This document shows positions 51,814 through 60,801 of a stretch of 64,000 nt of DNA, in pieces; position 1 is the stretch's first letter, and every line of letters starts with the position of its first letter. Below the pieces are notes generated by a model that searched no databases, was not told the origin of the DNA, and saw only the letters and a list, made by a program, of their open reading frames with translations. A program made the position numbers and the translations under genes. The stretch is from an uncultured Spirochaetaceae bacterium (GTDB lineage Bacteria > Spirochaetota > Spirochaetia > Treponematales > Treponemataceae): assembly GCA_902789325.1 (NCBI GenBank), contig CADANN010000016.1, positions 1 through 64,000 on the forward strand, in the 5' to 3' direction.

Positions 51814-51894
51814 TCGAAATCAGATAAAGATGAATCGTTTTTCTGTTTGCTTTTTTGGATTGTAGAGATTAGAATAGAAAGAAGGAGCAGATTT

Positions 51895-54831
51895 TTGAGC
51901 GGTCAAGGAAGCGAACAAGTAAGTAGTAAAAGAGTAAAAATTCTCCTTGTGGAATCGTCTGAGGTTAAACTTGAGGCGCTTAGAAAAATTATTATAGAAA
52001 AATATGATGTTCTTTCCGTTTCAAAAGCACAGGATGCTCTTCTGCTTTTAAAAGATTCTTCAAATAATATTACTGCTTGTGTTTTTTATATTGGAATTGC
52101 TGAAAATCTTTTGCATGAAATCCGCAGTATACCAAGACTGGAAAAATTACCTGTACTGATTGCAACCGACATAGATAATTCAGAGATTGAAGATGTCTTG
52201 CTTGATTTAAATGCAATTGATTTCTTAAAGGAACCGTTTGACAAACGTCGTGTATTAAATCGTCTTAAAACTGCAATAAAACTTGCAGAAACTAACCGGA
52301 TAATTGATGAACTTGAACGTGATGAGCTTACAACTCTTCTTACCCGTCAGGCTTTTTTGCGTAAAGCAGAGGAAGTGCGTTCTGCAAATCCAGATAAAAC
52401 TTATTGTATTATTGCTTTTGATTTTGAAAATTTTAAGTCTTCAAACTCACTTTATGGCGAAGCAAAATGTAACGAGTTTTTAGCCTATACTGGACAGCAT
52501 CTGAGTAAGGCTGTTGACAGGGCTCTTTCGGGGCGTTTTGGTGGAGACCAGTATGTACTCTTTTATGAATATGATAAAGAAGTACATCTGGATAAACTTT
52601 ATAATATTCGTGATACAATTTTAAATACAGCTCCAATCCCTCATCAAATTGTAAAAGCCGGTATCTATGCTCCAATTGATCCGGAACTTTCAATGGTAGT
52701 TTGCTGCGACAGAGCTTTTCTTGCAATTCGAAAAATAAAGGGTATTTATGGTAAAAATATTTCCTTTTATGAAAGCAGTATGCAAAGTGAGCTCTTAAAC
52801 GAGCAGCACATCATAGAAACAATGGAACGTGGTCTGGAAGAAGAACAGTTCCTTGTTTTTTATCAGCCAAAGCATGAGGCAGTTACAGGAAAGATTGTAG
52901 GGGCTGAGGCTCTTGTACGCTGGAATCATCCGGAATATGGTTTTATGGCGCCCGGCCAGTTTATTCCACTTTTTGAACGAAATGGTTTTATTACAAAACT
53001 TGATGCATTTATTCTTGAAAAGGTTTGCAAAGATATTATTCACTGGCAGCAGGAAGGTTTACCTATTGTTCCTGTTTCAGTAAATGTTTCTCGCCGCGAT
53101 TTTATGGAGCCGGGTTGTATTGCAAGCCAATATGAAATAATAGAAAAGTATAAAATAGACCATTCTTTGCTTCATATGGAAGTAACGGAATCCTTGTATT
53201 CAGATAATACAGAAGTCATTATAGAGCAGGTTAGAGAAACTCAGAAACGCGGACACATGATTGAAATGGATGACTTTGGATCAGGTTATTCATCTCTTGG
53301 TTCGCTTTCTTCTTTCCCTATTGATATTCTCAAGCTTGATATTACTTTTGTACGAAATATTAAAACTAATGAAATTATAATAGAAAACATCATCAAAATG
53401 GCTCATAGAATGGGGCTGCTTACTGTTGCAGAAGGGGTTGAAGATGGAGAGCAATTAAAGGCCCTTCAATATCTGGGGTGTGATTATATCCAGGGGTATT
53501 ATTTTTCTCCACCACTTCCAATTAAGAAATTTGAATCTTATCTCAAAAAAACTACAGTGACGAACTGTGGAAAGATACAGATTCCTTCTCAAGAAAACCA
53601 GGAACCGGTTTCATTAAATGAATCTATGCTGATGGCTGCAAATGAAGTAGCTGAAGGTTTACCTGGTGGTTTTATTACCTACCATGTGGACGGCTTTAGG
53701 GAAATAATTTCTTTTAACCGGGAGCTTTTAAATATTTATGCCTGTGAAACGGCAGAAGAATTCAGGCAGAAAACTGCAAATTCGATTACCGGGCTGGTAT
53801 TTCCGGATGATATTGAGGTTCTGATTAAAAGTATAAATAATCAAATTTCCGGCAACAATGATGTTTACAATATTGATTTTAGAATTAAAGATAATAAAGG
53901 TGTTGTAAAATATGTGAGTGCTATGGGCCGTCATGTTGAAACAAAACAATATGGAAAAATATGTTTCTGTTTTATTAATGATATTACAGAGAGAGAACGC
54001 CGTAATGCCATGGCAGAAAACGAGCGCTTAAAACAGCTTGAGATTAAGAGACTCTCTGAATTTACTATAAGTGCAAATAAAGCAAAAAATATTTTTATGT
54101 ATAATGTTGCCCGCGATATTATTCCTTCTTTGCAGACAATTATTCGTTATACAAATTCAATAAAGGAGTGTGCTGGGCAGGAAGAGCTGGTACTAAAAAA
54201 TGTAGCAAATGCAAAACAGTCAGAAGAGACATTGCTTGCATATGTTAATGATATTCTGGAAATTGCGAGACTTGAAAGTGGAGAAATAAAACTTGTTGAA
54301 ACCGCTACAGATATAACAAATGCAACCTTCCGTATTTATGGTTTGATTGAAGAAGTTGCCAAAAAGAAAGGAATTGAAGTTGAATATTATGAACAGATAG
54401 AAAGTCCATATATTTATCAGGATGTACGTCATACTGTAGAACTGGTTTTGAATATTGTACAGAATGCCGTAAAATATACTCCAAGTGGAGGCAAGGTAAA
54501 ATTCTGGCTAAAACAGACTGTTCTTGAAAATAAAGAAGATTGTATTGTTGAATTCTTCTGTCAGGATACTGGAATTGGAATGGAAGAAGAATTTATTCCT
54601 TATGCCTGCAAGAGTTTTACTCGTGAAGCAAACGAGGTAAATGCAAAAATTGCAAGTTCCGGGCTGGGACTTGCCGTAGTCCAGAACCTGATGACCTTAA
54701 TGAAAGGGGAAATTGAAATTCAAAGTACAAAAGGAAAAGGAACTCTCGTACATACTTCTCAGCCTCATCGTCTCGCCAACAAAGAAGATGTCTTAAACGA
54801 GACGATGTTGATTGAAGCTAAGAAGTTCTAG
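51895..54831 (+). CDS. Multidomain c-di-GMP phosphodiesterase: receiver, GGDEF, EAL, PAS, kinase-like end
   Basis: A 978-residue cytoplasmic protein. Order: receiver-like domain (about 12-130) whose phospho-Asp position reads VFYIGI, so it is degenerate; GGDEF domain with FGGDQY in place of GGDEF; EAL domain (about 315-560) with AEALVRW, NVSRRDF, EVTESL, MDDFGSGYSSLG, KLD and AEGVED, likely active; PAS domain (about 600-715); and a kinase-like region lacking the usual phospho-His (YNVARD instead of SHD) but with N-box VQNAVKYTPSGG and GIGMEEE. I start at TTG 51895, 7 nt after AAGGAG; the upstream frame lacks one. Its stop shares a CTAG with the convergent GH120 gene. Confidence 0.85.
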   Translation: MSGQGSEQVSSKRVKILLVESSEVKLEALRKIIIEKYDVLSVSKAQDALLLLKDSSNNITACVFYIGIAENLLHEIRSIPRLEKLPVLIATDIDNSEIEDVLLDLNAIDFLKEPFDKRRVLNRLKTAIKLAETNRIIDELERDELTTLLTRQAFLRKAEEVRSANPDKTYCIIAFDFENFKSSNSLYGEAKCNEFLAYTGQHLSKAVDRALSGRFGGDQYVLFYEYDKEVHLDKLYNIRDTILNTAPIPHQIVKAGIYAPIDPELSMVVCCDRAFLAIRKIKGIYGKNISFYESSMQSELLNEQHIIETMERGLEEEQFLVFYQPKHEAVTGKIVGAEALVRWNHPEYGFMAPGQFIPLFERNGFITKLDAFILEKVCKDIIHWQQEGLPIVPVSVNVSRRDFMEPGCIASQYEIIEKYKIDHSLLHMEVTESLYSDNTEVIIEQVRETQKRGHMIEMDDFGSGYSSLGSLSSFPIDILKLDITFVRNIKTNEIIIENIIKMAHRMGLLTVAEGVEDGEQLKALQYLGCDYIQGYYFSPPLPIKKFESYLKKTTVTNCGKIQIPSQENQEPVSLNESMLMAANEVAEGLPGGFITYHVDGFREIISFNRELLNIYACETAEEFRQKTANSITGLVFPDDIEVLIKSINNQISGNNDVYNIDFRIKDNKGVVKYVSAMGRHVETKQYGKICFCFINDITERERRNAMAENERLKQLEIKRLSEFTISANKAKNIFMYNVARDIIPSLQTIIRYTNSIKECAGQEELVLKNVANAKQSEETLLAYVNDILEIARLESGEIKLVETATDITNATFRIYGLIEEVAKKKGIEVEYYEQIESPYIYQDVRHTVELVLNIVQNAVKYTPSGGKVKFWLKQTVLENKEDCIVEFFCQDTGIGMEEEFIPYACKSFTREANEVNAKIASSGLGLAVVQNLMTLMKGEIEIQSTKGKGTLVHTSQPHRLANKEDVLNETMLIEAKKF

Positions 54832-56867
54832 AACAATGAGTTCTTGGCATCGCCTGGTTCTGCGAAAGGACCTGCGAGTACCTTGTTGCCTGCACGTTTT
54901 GTTCCAAAGAAATCTGTATCGAATGTAATTGGAGTTCCATCCGGATTTTCATAATTTTCTTCTGGCTCAAATGCTGGCGGAATATCTTCTGTTTTCATCA
55001 GTTTGCCTTTAACAGCCTTAGCAGGAATATCGCCTTTTTCTATCAAATCATAAAGATTTGTCTTAAGCTTGATTTTTCCACCTTTTTCTTCGTAACCGAT
55101 TGTAACTTCTGTTTTTGAATCAACATAACCAGGTTTTTCTTTCATCATTGGAACGGCACCATTTAAGTAAACGTTTCCTTCTGCCCATACTGGAAGCTCT
55201 GAGTAGTAGCGGTCTGTTGTCTGAGAACCCATTCCGCAGTAACCCTTGAACTGTGCATCCCATTCTTCGAAAGTAGGGTAGTTGTTATATGGTTTTGTTC
55301 CAACTACAAAGTTTGAATCATCCCAATCGTTGTGAGCGTTATCTAACATACGTGCTGCAAATTCTGTGCAGATTGGCTGCTGAATAAAGATGTTGTTGTA
55401 GAACTTACAGTCACCGTGAAGAATTGTCATAAAACCTGCAACTTCCGTGCGGTGAATCATATGGTATGGAGTGTAACGTGGAGAAGGACGGGTTGGTGCA
55501 CCGTTGTTACATCCGCGTCCAACTGCAGTAAAGCTTCCTGCAATAATATTGTGAACGCAGGCAACTCCCTGTGTAGCAAGCTTAAGTGCGCGTGGTGAAA
55601 GGAAGATATTATTGTCTACAAGAGTTGGTCCGTGAGAAACTTCAATAAAGAGGTCTTCTGCAACTTCGGCAATTATGTTCTTACCAGGGCGGCGAGGAGG
55701 GCAGTTGTCATGGAAGAAGTTCTGGGTAACACGAGTACCCTGAGCCTGCCAGTCCAGCCAGATTCCACGTGTACAGTGGTGAATGTGGTTGCGGCGGTAA
55801 ATACAGTCGATTGCGGCATGCATTTTAATACCACCGATTTCAGCACCAGCAAGATTCTGCTTGTTATTGATGTGATGAATGTGGTTATCTTCAATCAGAG
55901 AGAAAATTCCACCAAGGTGACCAACAATACCTGTCTGGCCACAGTCGTGAATGTTACAGCGGCGTACAATGTGTGAACCAATGTTTTCTTTATTCCAGCC
56001 TTCAACCTGTGCCTGGCAGATACAGTCGCGTTCTGTCTGAGTTCCATCCTTGTATTTTGTTTTGAGCCATTTATTGTCGTTGTTTGGCTGCTTGTATTTA
56101 CCAAGAGAGATTCCCGAGCATTTTGATTCGTAAACCTCGCAGTCTTCGATAATCCAGCCCTTAGACCAGTGAGGTCCTATCATACCTTCCTGATAAGCGG
56201 TTGGTGGTGCCCACTGAGTTGCAGCCTGTGAAACTTCAAAGCCACTGAGAGTAATGTAGCCTATGCCTTCCTTCTGAGGGTAGAAGCAGTTTCTGCGCAC
56301 ACTGATTTCAACATTTTCTTTGTTTGGGTCTTTGCCAAGGAAGTTAGCATAGAATACAGTTTCGTCGGCTTTTTTATCCTGTTCTGCATACCACTTAAAG
56401 CGTGAAAAATCTGTATCCCAGGCAGCTTCACTAGGAGCAGCAGCCTTTACTTCATCGAGAGACTGTACCTCGTACATTGATTTTCCGTTGAGGTAAACAT
56501 CTCCTGTGTGAGCGATAAAATAAGCAATGAACCAGTCGCCGCTTACGAGTGTTTTGTAAGGATTGTATTTTCCAAAAATTGAGTTTGGAACACGGGCTGT
56601 ATAAACTGAGCCTTCAACTTTTTTCCAGTCCTTGAGCACTTCTGCACCAGTAATGTGAGCGCCAAGTTTCTTTTCTGAGCGGTAAACAATTGGTGCACCT
56701 TCTTTACCAGCGTGCTTTGGGTTTACGTTTTCGCGGTAAATACCAGGAGCAACAATTACTTCGTCTCCTGCAACAGCGATATCAGCTGCCTGCTGAATTT
56801 TATTAAAAGGATTTGCTTTAGATCCGTCGCCACCAGCATTTGCGGCAGCATTTACATAATATTTCAT
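54828..56867 (-). CDS. GH120 beta-xylosidase-like, parallel beta-helix
   Basis: A 679-residue right-handed parallel beta-helix protein that closely follows the GH120 family (type enzyme XylC of Thermoanaerobacterium), as I recall it: FGKYNPYKTLVSGDW, GDVYLNGKSMYEV, GPHWSKGWIIED, GSHIVRRCNIHDCGQ, GIVGHLGG. The presumed nucleophile is D372 in IWLDWQAQGTR and the acid/base E409 in LFIEVSHGP. It would release xylose from xylo-oligosaccharides. There is no signal peptide, so it acts in the cytoplasm on imported substrate, but no xylan transporter is nearby. GAGGAGA precedes the ATG. Convergent with the c-di-GMP gene, overlapping by 4 nt. Confidence 0.88.
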   Translation of the reverse strand: MKYYVNAAANAGGDGSKANPFNKIQQAADIAVAGDEVIVAPGIYRENVNPKHAGKEGAPIVYRSEKKLGAHITGAEVLKDWKKVEGSVYTARVPNSIFGKYNPYKTLVSGDWFIAYFIAHTGDVYLNGKSMYEVQSLDEVKAAAPSEAAWDTDFSRFKWYAEQDKKADETVFYANFLGKDPNKENVEISVRRNCFYPQKEGIGYITLSGFEVSQAATQWAPPTAYQEGMIGPHWSKGWIIEDCEVYESKCSGISLGKYKQPNNDNKWLKTKYKDGTQTERDCICQAQVEGWNKENIGSHIVRRCNIHDCGQTGIVGHLGGIFSLIEDNHIHHINNKQNLAGAEIGGIKMHAAIDCIYRRNHIHHCTRGIWLDWQAQGTRVTQNFFHDNCPPRRPGKNIIAEVAEDLFIEVSHGPTLVDNNIFLSPRALKLATQGVACVHNIIAGSFTAVGRGCNNGAPTRPSPRYTPYHMIHRTEVAGFMTILHGDCKFYNNIFIQQPICTEFAARMLDNAHNDWDDSNFVVGTKPYNNYPTFEEWDAQFKGYCGMGSQTTDRYYSELPVWAEGNVYLNGAVPMMKEKPGYVDSKTEVTIGYEEKGGKIKLKTNLYDLIEKGDIPAKAVKGKLMKTEDIPPAFEPEENYENPDGTPITFDTDFFGTKRAGNKVLAGPFAEPGDAKNSLF

Positions 56868-56938
56868 AAGGTCTCCTCTATAATAACAATTGTAATATAA
56901 TATAGAGAAAAGTGTATAAAAAAAATCTCTGAATATTG

Positions 56939-56944
56939 TATAAT
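56939..56944 (+). promoter_or_regulatory. -10 box of leaderless folA
   Basis: TATAAT followed by 6 nt and the ATG at 56951; no ribosome site. The -35 region is not recognisable. Confidence 0.55.
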
Positions 56945-56950
56945 GATATT

Positions 56951-57451
56951 ATGATTTCTTTGATTGTTGCATATGCTCATAATAATGTAATTGGAAACAA
57001 AGGTCGGATTCCCTGGGATCTGCCTGATGACCGCGAGCATTTTAAGCAGCTGACTCTTGGCAGCCTTGTTGTTATGGGCCGACGAACCTTTGAAGAAATT
57101 TATAAAAAGTTCGGGGCTGGACTTCCGGGGCGTGAAACAATAGTGATTTCGTCGACTAAGAATTATGAAGGAACAAATTACCGTACTGTCACCGGATTAA
57201 AAGAAGCACTCGAGTTTGCACGGACTCAATTTCCGCAAAAAGAGATTTTTATCTGCGGTGGAGAGGCTGTTTACAGGGAAGCCATTTCTCTTAAGCTTCC
57301 TGAGCGTTTATATATCACAGAAATCGATGCAGACATTCCTGGAGACGCATTTTTCCCGGATTTTGATAAAAATGATTTTGAAATAAAAGATAAAACCAAA
57401 ATAGATTCACCAATTCCGCATTTCTTTATAGAGTGTCATTGTCGGACTTGA
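56951..57451 (+). CDS. folA: Dihydrofolate reductase
   Basis: A 166-residue enzyme that reduces dihydrofolate to tetrahydrofolate with NADPH. Family motifs: ISLIVAYAHNNVIG at the start, GRIPWDLPDDREHFK (catalytic Asp), VVMGRRTFEEI, IFICGGEAVYREA, and the C-terminal FPDF strand region. I start it at 56951, the ATG that aligns with family N-termini and lies 6 nt after TATAAT; an upstream in-frame ATG at 56936 would overlap that box. The last five codons and the stop come from half of a CAAG-loop repeat. Confidence 0.94.
   Translation: MISLIVAYAHNNVIGNKGRIPWDLPDDREHFKQLTLGSLVVMGRRTFEEIYKKFGAGLPGRETIVISSTKNYEGTNYRTVTGLKEALEFARTQFPQKEIFICGGEAVYREAISLKLPERLYITEIDADIPGDAFFPDFDKNDFEIKDKTKIDSPIPHFFIECHCRT
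57434..57451. repeat. Half CAAG-loop repeat forming the 3' end of folA
   Basis: TGTCATTGTCGGACTTGA matches the left half of copy 2 (6941) at nearly every base; the right arm is missing. It encodes the last residues CHCRT and the TGA stop of folA. Confidence 0.6.
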
Positions 57452-57465
57452 ACTTACAAATATGT

Positions 57466-57507
57466 AACCTATTTTATAAATCAATGTTATAATTGTATTA
57501 ATAGGTT
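57466..57507. promoter_or_regulatory. Promoter with flanking inverted repeat, FGE-domain lipoprotein gene
   Basis: TATAAT at 57488-57493 lies near the centre of an 8-bp inverted repeat AACCTATT (57466-57473) / AATAGGTT (57500-57507), a possible repressor site. Confidence 0.4.
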
Positions 57508-57526
57508 CTAAACCAAGGAGTTCAAG

Positions 57527-58480
57527 ATGAAGAAATTATTAATTATTTCAATCTCGGCTTTACTTGCAGCAACTATGATTACTGGTTGTGCTTCAAAGCC
57601 AAAGTCATCTGCAAAAACAGTGACCGAATCCAAAAAAGAATCTAAAAAACGTGTAATTTTTGTTACAGCTGATGGTTTTTCAAAAAACCTGCTTGAAGTT
57701 GTAACTATTCCTGCTGCAGACAAAGATTCTGCATTTGCTAAGGCTTCGGAAGACAATCCGGTAGACCTTATGGCTTTCTACATTTCTCAGACAGAAACAA
57801 CCTATGCACGCTGGTACGAAGTGTATACCTGGGCTAAAGACAACGGTTATACATTCGCAAATCCGGGTAGAGAAGGAAGTGCTGGAGTTGATGGTGCTGA
57901 GCCAACTGGTTCTGAACAGCCGGTTACTTCAATCAGCTGGCGCGATACTGTAGTTTGGTGTAACGCTGCCAGTGAAAAAGATGGACTTACCCCTGTTTAC
58001 AAGTACAACGGAGCTGTCCTGAAAGAATCAGACAATGCAAAAGATGGTGATGGTAAGGCAGAAAATGCTATTATCGATGAAAATGCAAGCGGATATCGTC
58101 TTCCTACAGAAGCTGAATGGGAATTTACAGCTCGAGGCGGAGATCCTTATTCAGAAAACTGGGCAAAACTTTATGGTGCAGAAGATAAAGCAGGTTCTGT
58201 AGCATGGTGTACAGAAAATTCTGGCGAAACAACACACGATGTTAAGACAAAGGCTGAAAATCCATTTGGATTGTACGATATGAACGGAAATGTTTGGGAA
58301 TGGTGCTATAACCCATGGTCAAATAATCCTATGCGTCGTACAATGCGCGGTGGTAGCTATAGAAAACCAGCTGAAAATGTTACAGTGGTTTCTCGTGATT
58401 ATGCTCCTGTTTCCAGAAAGTATGATGATGTAGGCTTCCGTGTAGTAAAATTTGCACTTTCTGCCCGCGATGCAAAATAG
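57527..58480 (+). CDS. Lipoprotein with formylglycine-generating-enzyme-like (FGE-sulfatase) domain
   Basis: A 317-residue predicted lipoprotein (lipobox ITGC, Cys about 21) with a Ser/Lys-rich linker. The FGE/SUMF1-type fold is shown by FYISQTETTYARWYEV, PVTSISWRDTVVWCNAAS, GYRLPTEAEWEFTARGG, GLYDMNGNVWEWC, RGGSY and DVGFRVV. Real formylglycine enzymes need a Cys pair in the C-terminal half. Here that region reads VVSRDYAPVSRKYDD, without Cys, so it is more likely a binding or structural relative, common in Treponema. AAGGAG precedes the start. No sulfatase gene is nearby. Confidence 0.85.
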   Translation: MKKLLIISISALLAATMITGCASKPKSSAKTVTESKKESKKRVIFVTADGFSKNLLEVVTIPAADKDSAFAKASEDNPVDLMAFYISQTETTYARWYEVYTWAKDNGYTFANPGREGSAGVDGAEPTGSEQPVTSISWRDTVVWCNAASEKDGLTPVYKYNGAVLKESDNAKDGDGKAENAIIDENASGYRLPTEAEWEFTARGGDPYSENWAKLYGAEDKAGSVAWCTENSGETTHDVKTKAENPFGLYDMNGNVWEWCYNPWSNNPMRRTMRGGSYRKPAENVTVVSRDYAPVSRKYDDVGFRVVKFALSARDAK

Positions 58481-58507
58481 ATTATCCGGTCAAGCCGGAT
58501 AATGACA
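58481..58507. repeat. CAAG-loop palindromic repeat, copy 5 (CCGG stem)
   Basis: ATTATCCGG-TCAAG-CCGGATAAT followed by GACA: a perfect 9-bp stem directly after the stop of the FGE-domain gene. Confidence 0.75.
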
Positions 58508-58515
58508 AATTGGGC

Positions 58516-58580
58516 TTGATTTTATCCACTAGTTGTAGTATATTAATGAATGAGCAGACGCTATATGTAGTGTCTGCTCA
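58516..58580 (+). promoter_or_regulatory. nrdD promoter with paired NrdR-like boxes and start-site hairpin
   Basis: Promoter TTGATT (58516-58521), 17 bp, TATATT (58539-58544). Two 16-bp boxes resembling the NrdR consensus lie at 58526-58541 (weaker) and at 58558-58573 (strong, ACGCTATATGTAGTGT); their centres are exactly 32 bp apart. The first covers the -10 box, the second the first transcribed bases. The second is within a 13-bp hairpin (58551-58580) followed by TTTTTAT. Confidence 0.65.
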
Positions 58581-58621
58581 TTTTTATCTAAATCTTAGTA
58601 CTACAAATATTGGTGGGAATT

Positions 58622-60781
58622 ATGAAAATTATTAAACGTAATGGCGAAGAAACCATTTTTGATATCCGAAAAATCGAAACAGCTATTTCCAAAGCAAATG
58701 CAGTAATTCCAGAGGCAGATCGCCTTACAGATGATTATATAAAGGCAGTTGCAGGAAAAGTTTCTTCAACCTGTCAGGCAAGTAAAGTTCAGATGAACGT
58801 AGAAGCAATTCAGGATCTTGTAGAAACTGAGCTTATGCGTGTTGGTGCCTTCAATCTTGCAAAGGTTTATATCACTTACCGTTACCGCCACGCTCTTATG
58901 CGTAAACAGAATTCAACTGACCAGCAGATTTTGAGCCTTCTTGAATGCTGTAACGAAGAAGTAAAACAGGAAAATTCAAATAAAAACTCAACTGTTGTAA
59001 GCGTTCAGCGCGACTACATGGCTGGCGAAGTTTCTAAGGACATTACAAAGCGCTTCCTTCTGGATGAAGATATTGTAGAAGCTCATAATGAAGGAATCAT
59101 TCACTTTCACGATGCAGATTACTTTGCCCAGCACATGCACAACTGCGACCTCGTAAATCTTGAGGACATGCTTCAGAATGGAACTGTAATCAGTGGAACA
59201 AAAATTGATACACCTCATTCTTTCTCAACTGCATGTAATATTGCAACTCAGATTATCGCACAGGTTGCTTCAAGCCAGTATGGTGGACAGAGTATTTCGC
59301 TCAGCCACCTTGCTCCCTTTGTTGATGTAAGCCGCAAAAAGCTCATTCGTGAATTGAATCAGACAGTAGAAGAAACCGGCGTAAAATTTACAAAAGAACA
59401 GTTTGACCACATTGTAGAGCGCCGCCTTGCAGATGAAATCACTCGCGGTGTTCAGACAATTCAGTATCAGGTAGTTACTTTGATGACAACAAATGGTCAG
59501 AGTCCGTTCGTAACTGTTTTCATGTATCTTAATGAAGCAAAGAACGAACAGGAAAAGGCAGACCTTGCTTTGATTATTGAAGAAGTTTTGAAGCAGCGTT
59601 ATCAGGGTGTTCGTAACGAAAAAGGTTACTGGGTTGCACCTGCATTCCCTAAGCTTATTTACGTTCTTGAGCCTGATAATATAGAAGAAGGTTCACAGTA
59701 TTATTACCTTACAGAACTTGCTGCAAAATGTACAAGTCGCCGTCTTGTTCCAGATTATATTTCTGAAAAGAAGATGTTTGAGTTGAAGGAAGGAAACTGC
59801 TATCCATGTATGGGTTGTCGTTCATTCCTTACAGTTTACCGCGACGAAACTGGCCGTCCAAAATTCTACGGTCGTTTTAATCAGGGCGTTGTTACAATCA
59901 ACCTGGTTGATGTTGCCTGCTCTTCTGGAAAAGATTTGGACAAGTTCTGGCAGATTTTTGATGAACGCCTTGAGCTTTGCCGTCGCGCTCTTATGCTCCG
60001 CCACAAACGTCTTCTTGGAACTCCAAGTGATGTTGCTCCAATTCTCTGGCAAAACGGTGCTCTTGCCCGCCTCGAAAAAGGTGAAGTAATCGATAAGCTT
60101 TTATTCAACGGTTATTCAACAATTTCTCTGGGCTACGCAGGCCTTTGTGAATGTGTTCGCTATATGACAGGTAAGCCACACACAGATCCAAGTGTAACTC
60201 CATTTGCTCTGGAAATCATGAAGCACATGAACGAAGCTTGTGCAAAGTGGCGCGAAGAAACTTCTATTGCATTCAGCTTGTACGGAACTCCGCTTGAAAG
60301 TACAACTTACAAATTTGCTAAATGTCTTAAAATGCGCTTTGGCGAAATTCCTGGCGTAACAGACAAGAACTATATTACAAACAGCTATCACGTTCACGTT
60401 ACAGAACAGATTGATGCTTTTGAAAAACTTACATTCGAAAGCCAGTTCCAGGAGCTTTCTCCGGGTGGTGCTGTAAGTTACGTTGAAGTTCCAAATATGG
60501 AAAACAATATTCCGGCTGTTCTTGCAGTACTTCATCATATCTACGACAACATTATGTATGCTGAGCTCAACACTAAGAGCGACTGCTGCCAGAAGTGTGG
60601 CTTTACCGGCGAGATTCAGGTTGTTGAGGATGATGGAAAACTCGTTTGGGAATGCCCTCAGTGTGGTAACCGCGACCAGGCTACTATGAATGTTGCGCGC
60701 CGTACTTGTGGTTACATTGGTACTCAGTACTGGAACCAGGGACGCACACAGGAAATTAAAGAAAGAGTTTTACACTTATAA
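58622..60781 (+). CDS. nrdD: Anaerobic (class III) ribonucleoside-triphosphate reductase
   Basis: A 719-residue glycyl-radical enzyme that makes dNTPs without oxygen. An N-terminal ATP-cone (MKIIKRNGEETIFDIRKIE) gives allosteric control; the catalytic barrel follows; a zinc site CCQKCG...CPQCG lies near the end; the radical Gly 697 is in RTCGYIG. I start at the ATG at 58622, which matches the usual ATP-cone start. The upstream alternative at 58610 is a TTG inside the ribosome site region. The activase gene nrdG follows within 21 nt, and a pair of NrdR-like boxes controls the promoter. Confidence 0.96.
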   Translation: MKIIKRNGEETIFDIRKIETAISKANAVIPEADRLTDDYIKAVAGKVSSTCQASKVQMNVEAIQDLVETELMRVGAFNLAKVYITYRYRHALMRKQNSTDQQILSLLECCNEEVKQENSNKNSTVVSVQRDYMAGEVSKDITKRFLLDEDIVEAHNEGIIHFHDADYFAQHMHNCDLVNLEDMLQNGTVISGTKIDTPHSFSTACNIATQIIAQVASSQYGGQSISLSHLAPFVDVSRKKLIRELNQTVEETGVKFTKEQFDHIVERRLADEITRGVQTIQYQVVTLMTTNGQSPFVTVFMYLNEAKNEQEKADLALIIEEVLKQRYQGVRNEKGYWVAPAFPKLIYVLEPDNIEEGSQYYYLTELAAKCTSRRLVPDYISEKKMFELKEGNCYPCMGCRSFLTVYRDETGRPKFYGRFNQGVVTINLVDVACSSGKDLDKFWQIFDERLELCRRALMLRHKRLLGTPSDVAPILWQNGALARLEKGEVIDKLLFNGYSTISLGYAGLCECVRYMTGKPHTDPSVTPFALEIMKHMNEACAKWREETSIAFSLYGTPLESTTYKFAKCLKMRFGEIPGVTDKNYITNSYHVHVTEQIDAFEKLTFESQFQELSPGGAVSYVEVPNMENNIPAVLAVLHHIYDNIMYAELNTKSDCCQKCGFTGEIQVVEDDGKLVWECPQCGNRDQATMNVARRTCGYIGTQYWNQGRTQEIKERVLHL

Positions 60782-60801
60782 TAAGTGCGTGGGGCGGTTG
60801 A

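Noticed and set aside
57527..58480. Active formylglycine-generating enzyme
   Set aside because: The C-terminal half lacks the Cys pair needed for the reaction and no sulfatase is nearby; only the fold is claimed.
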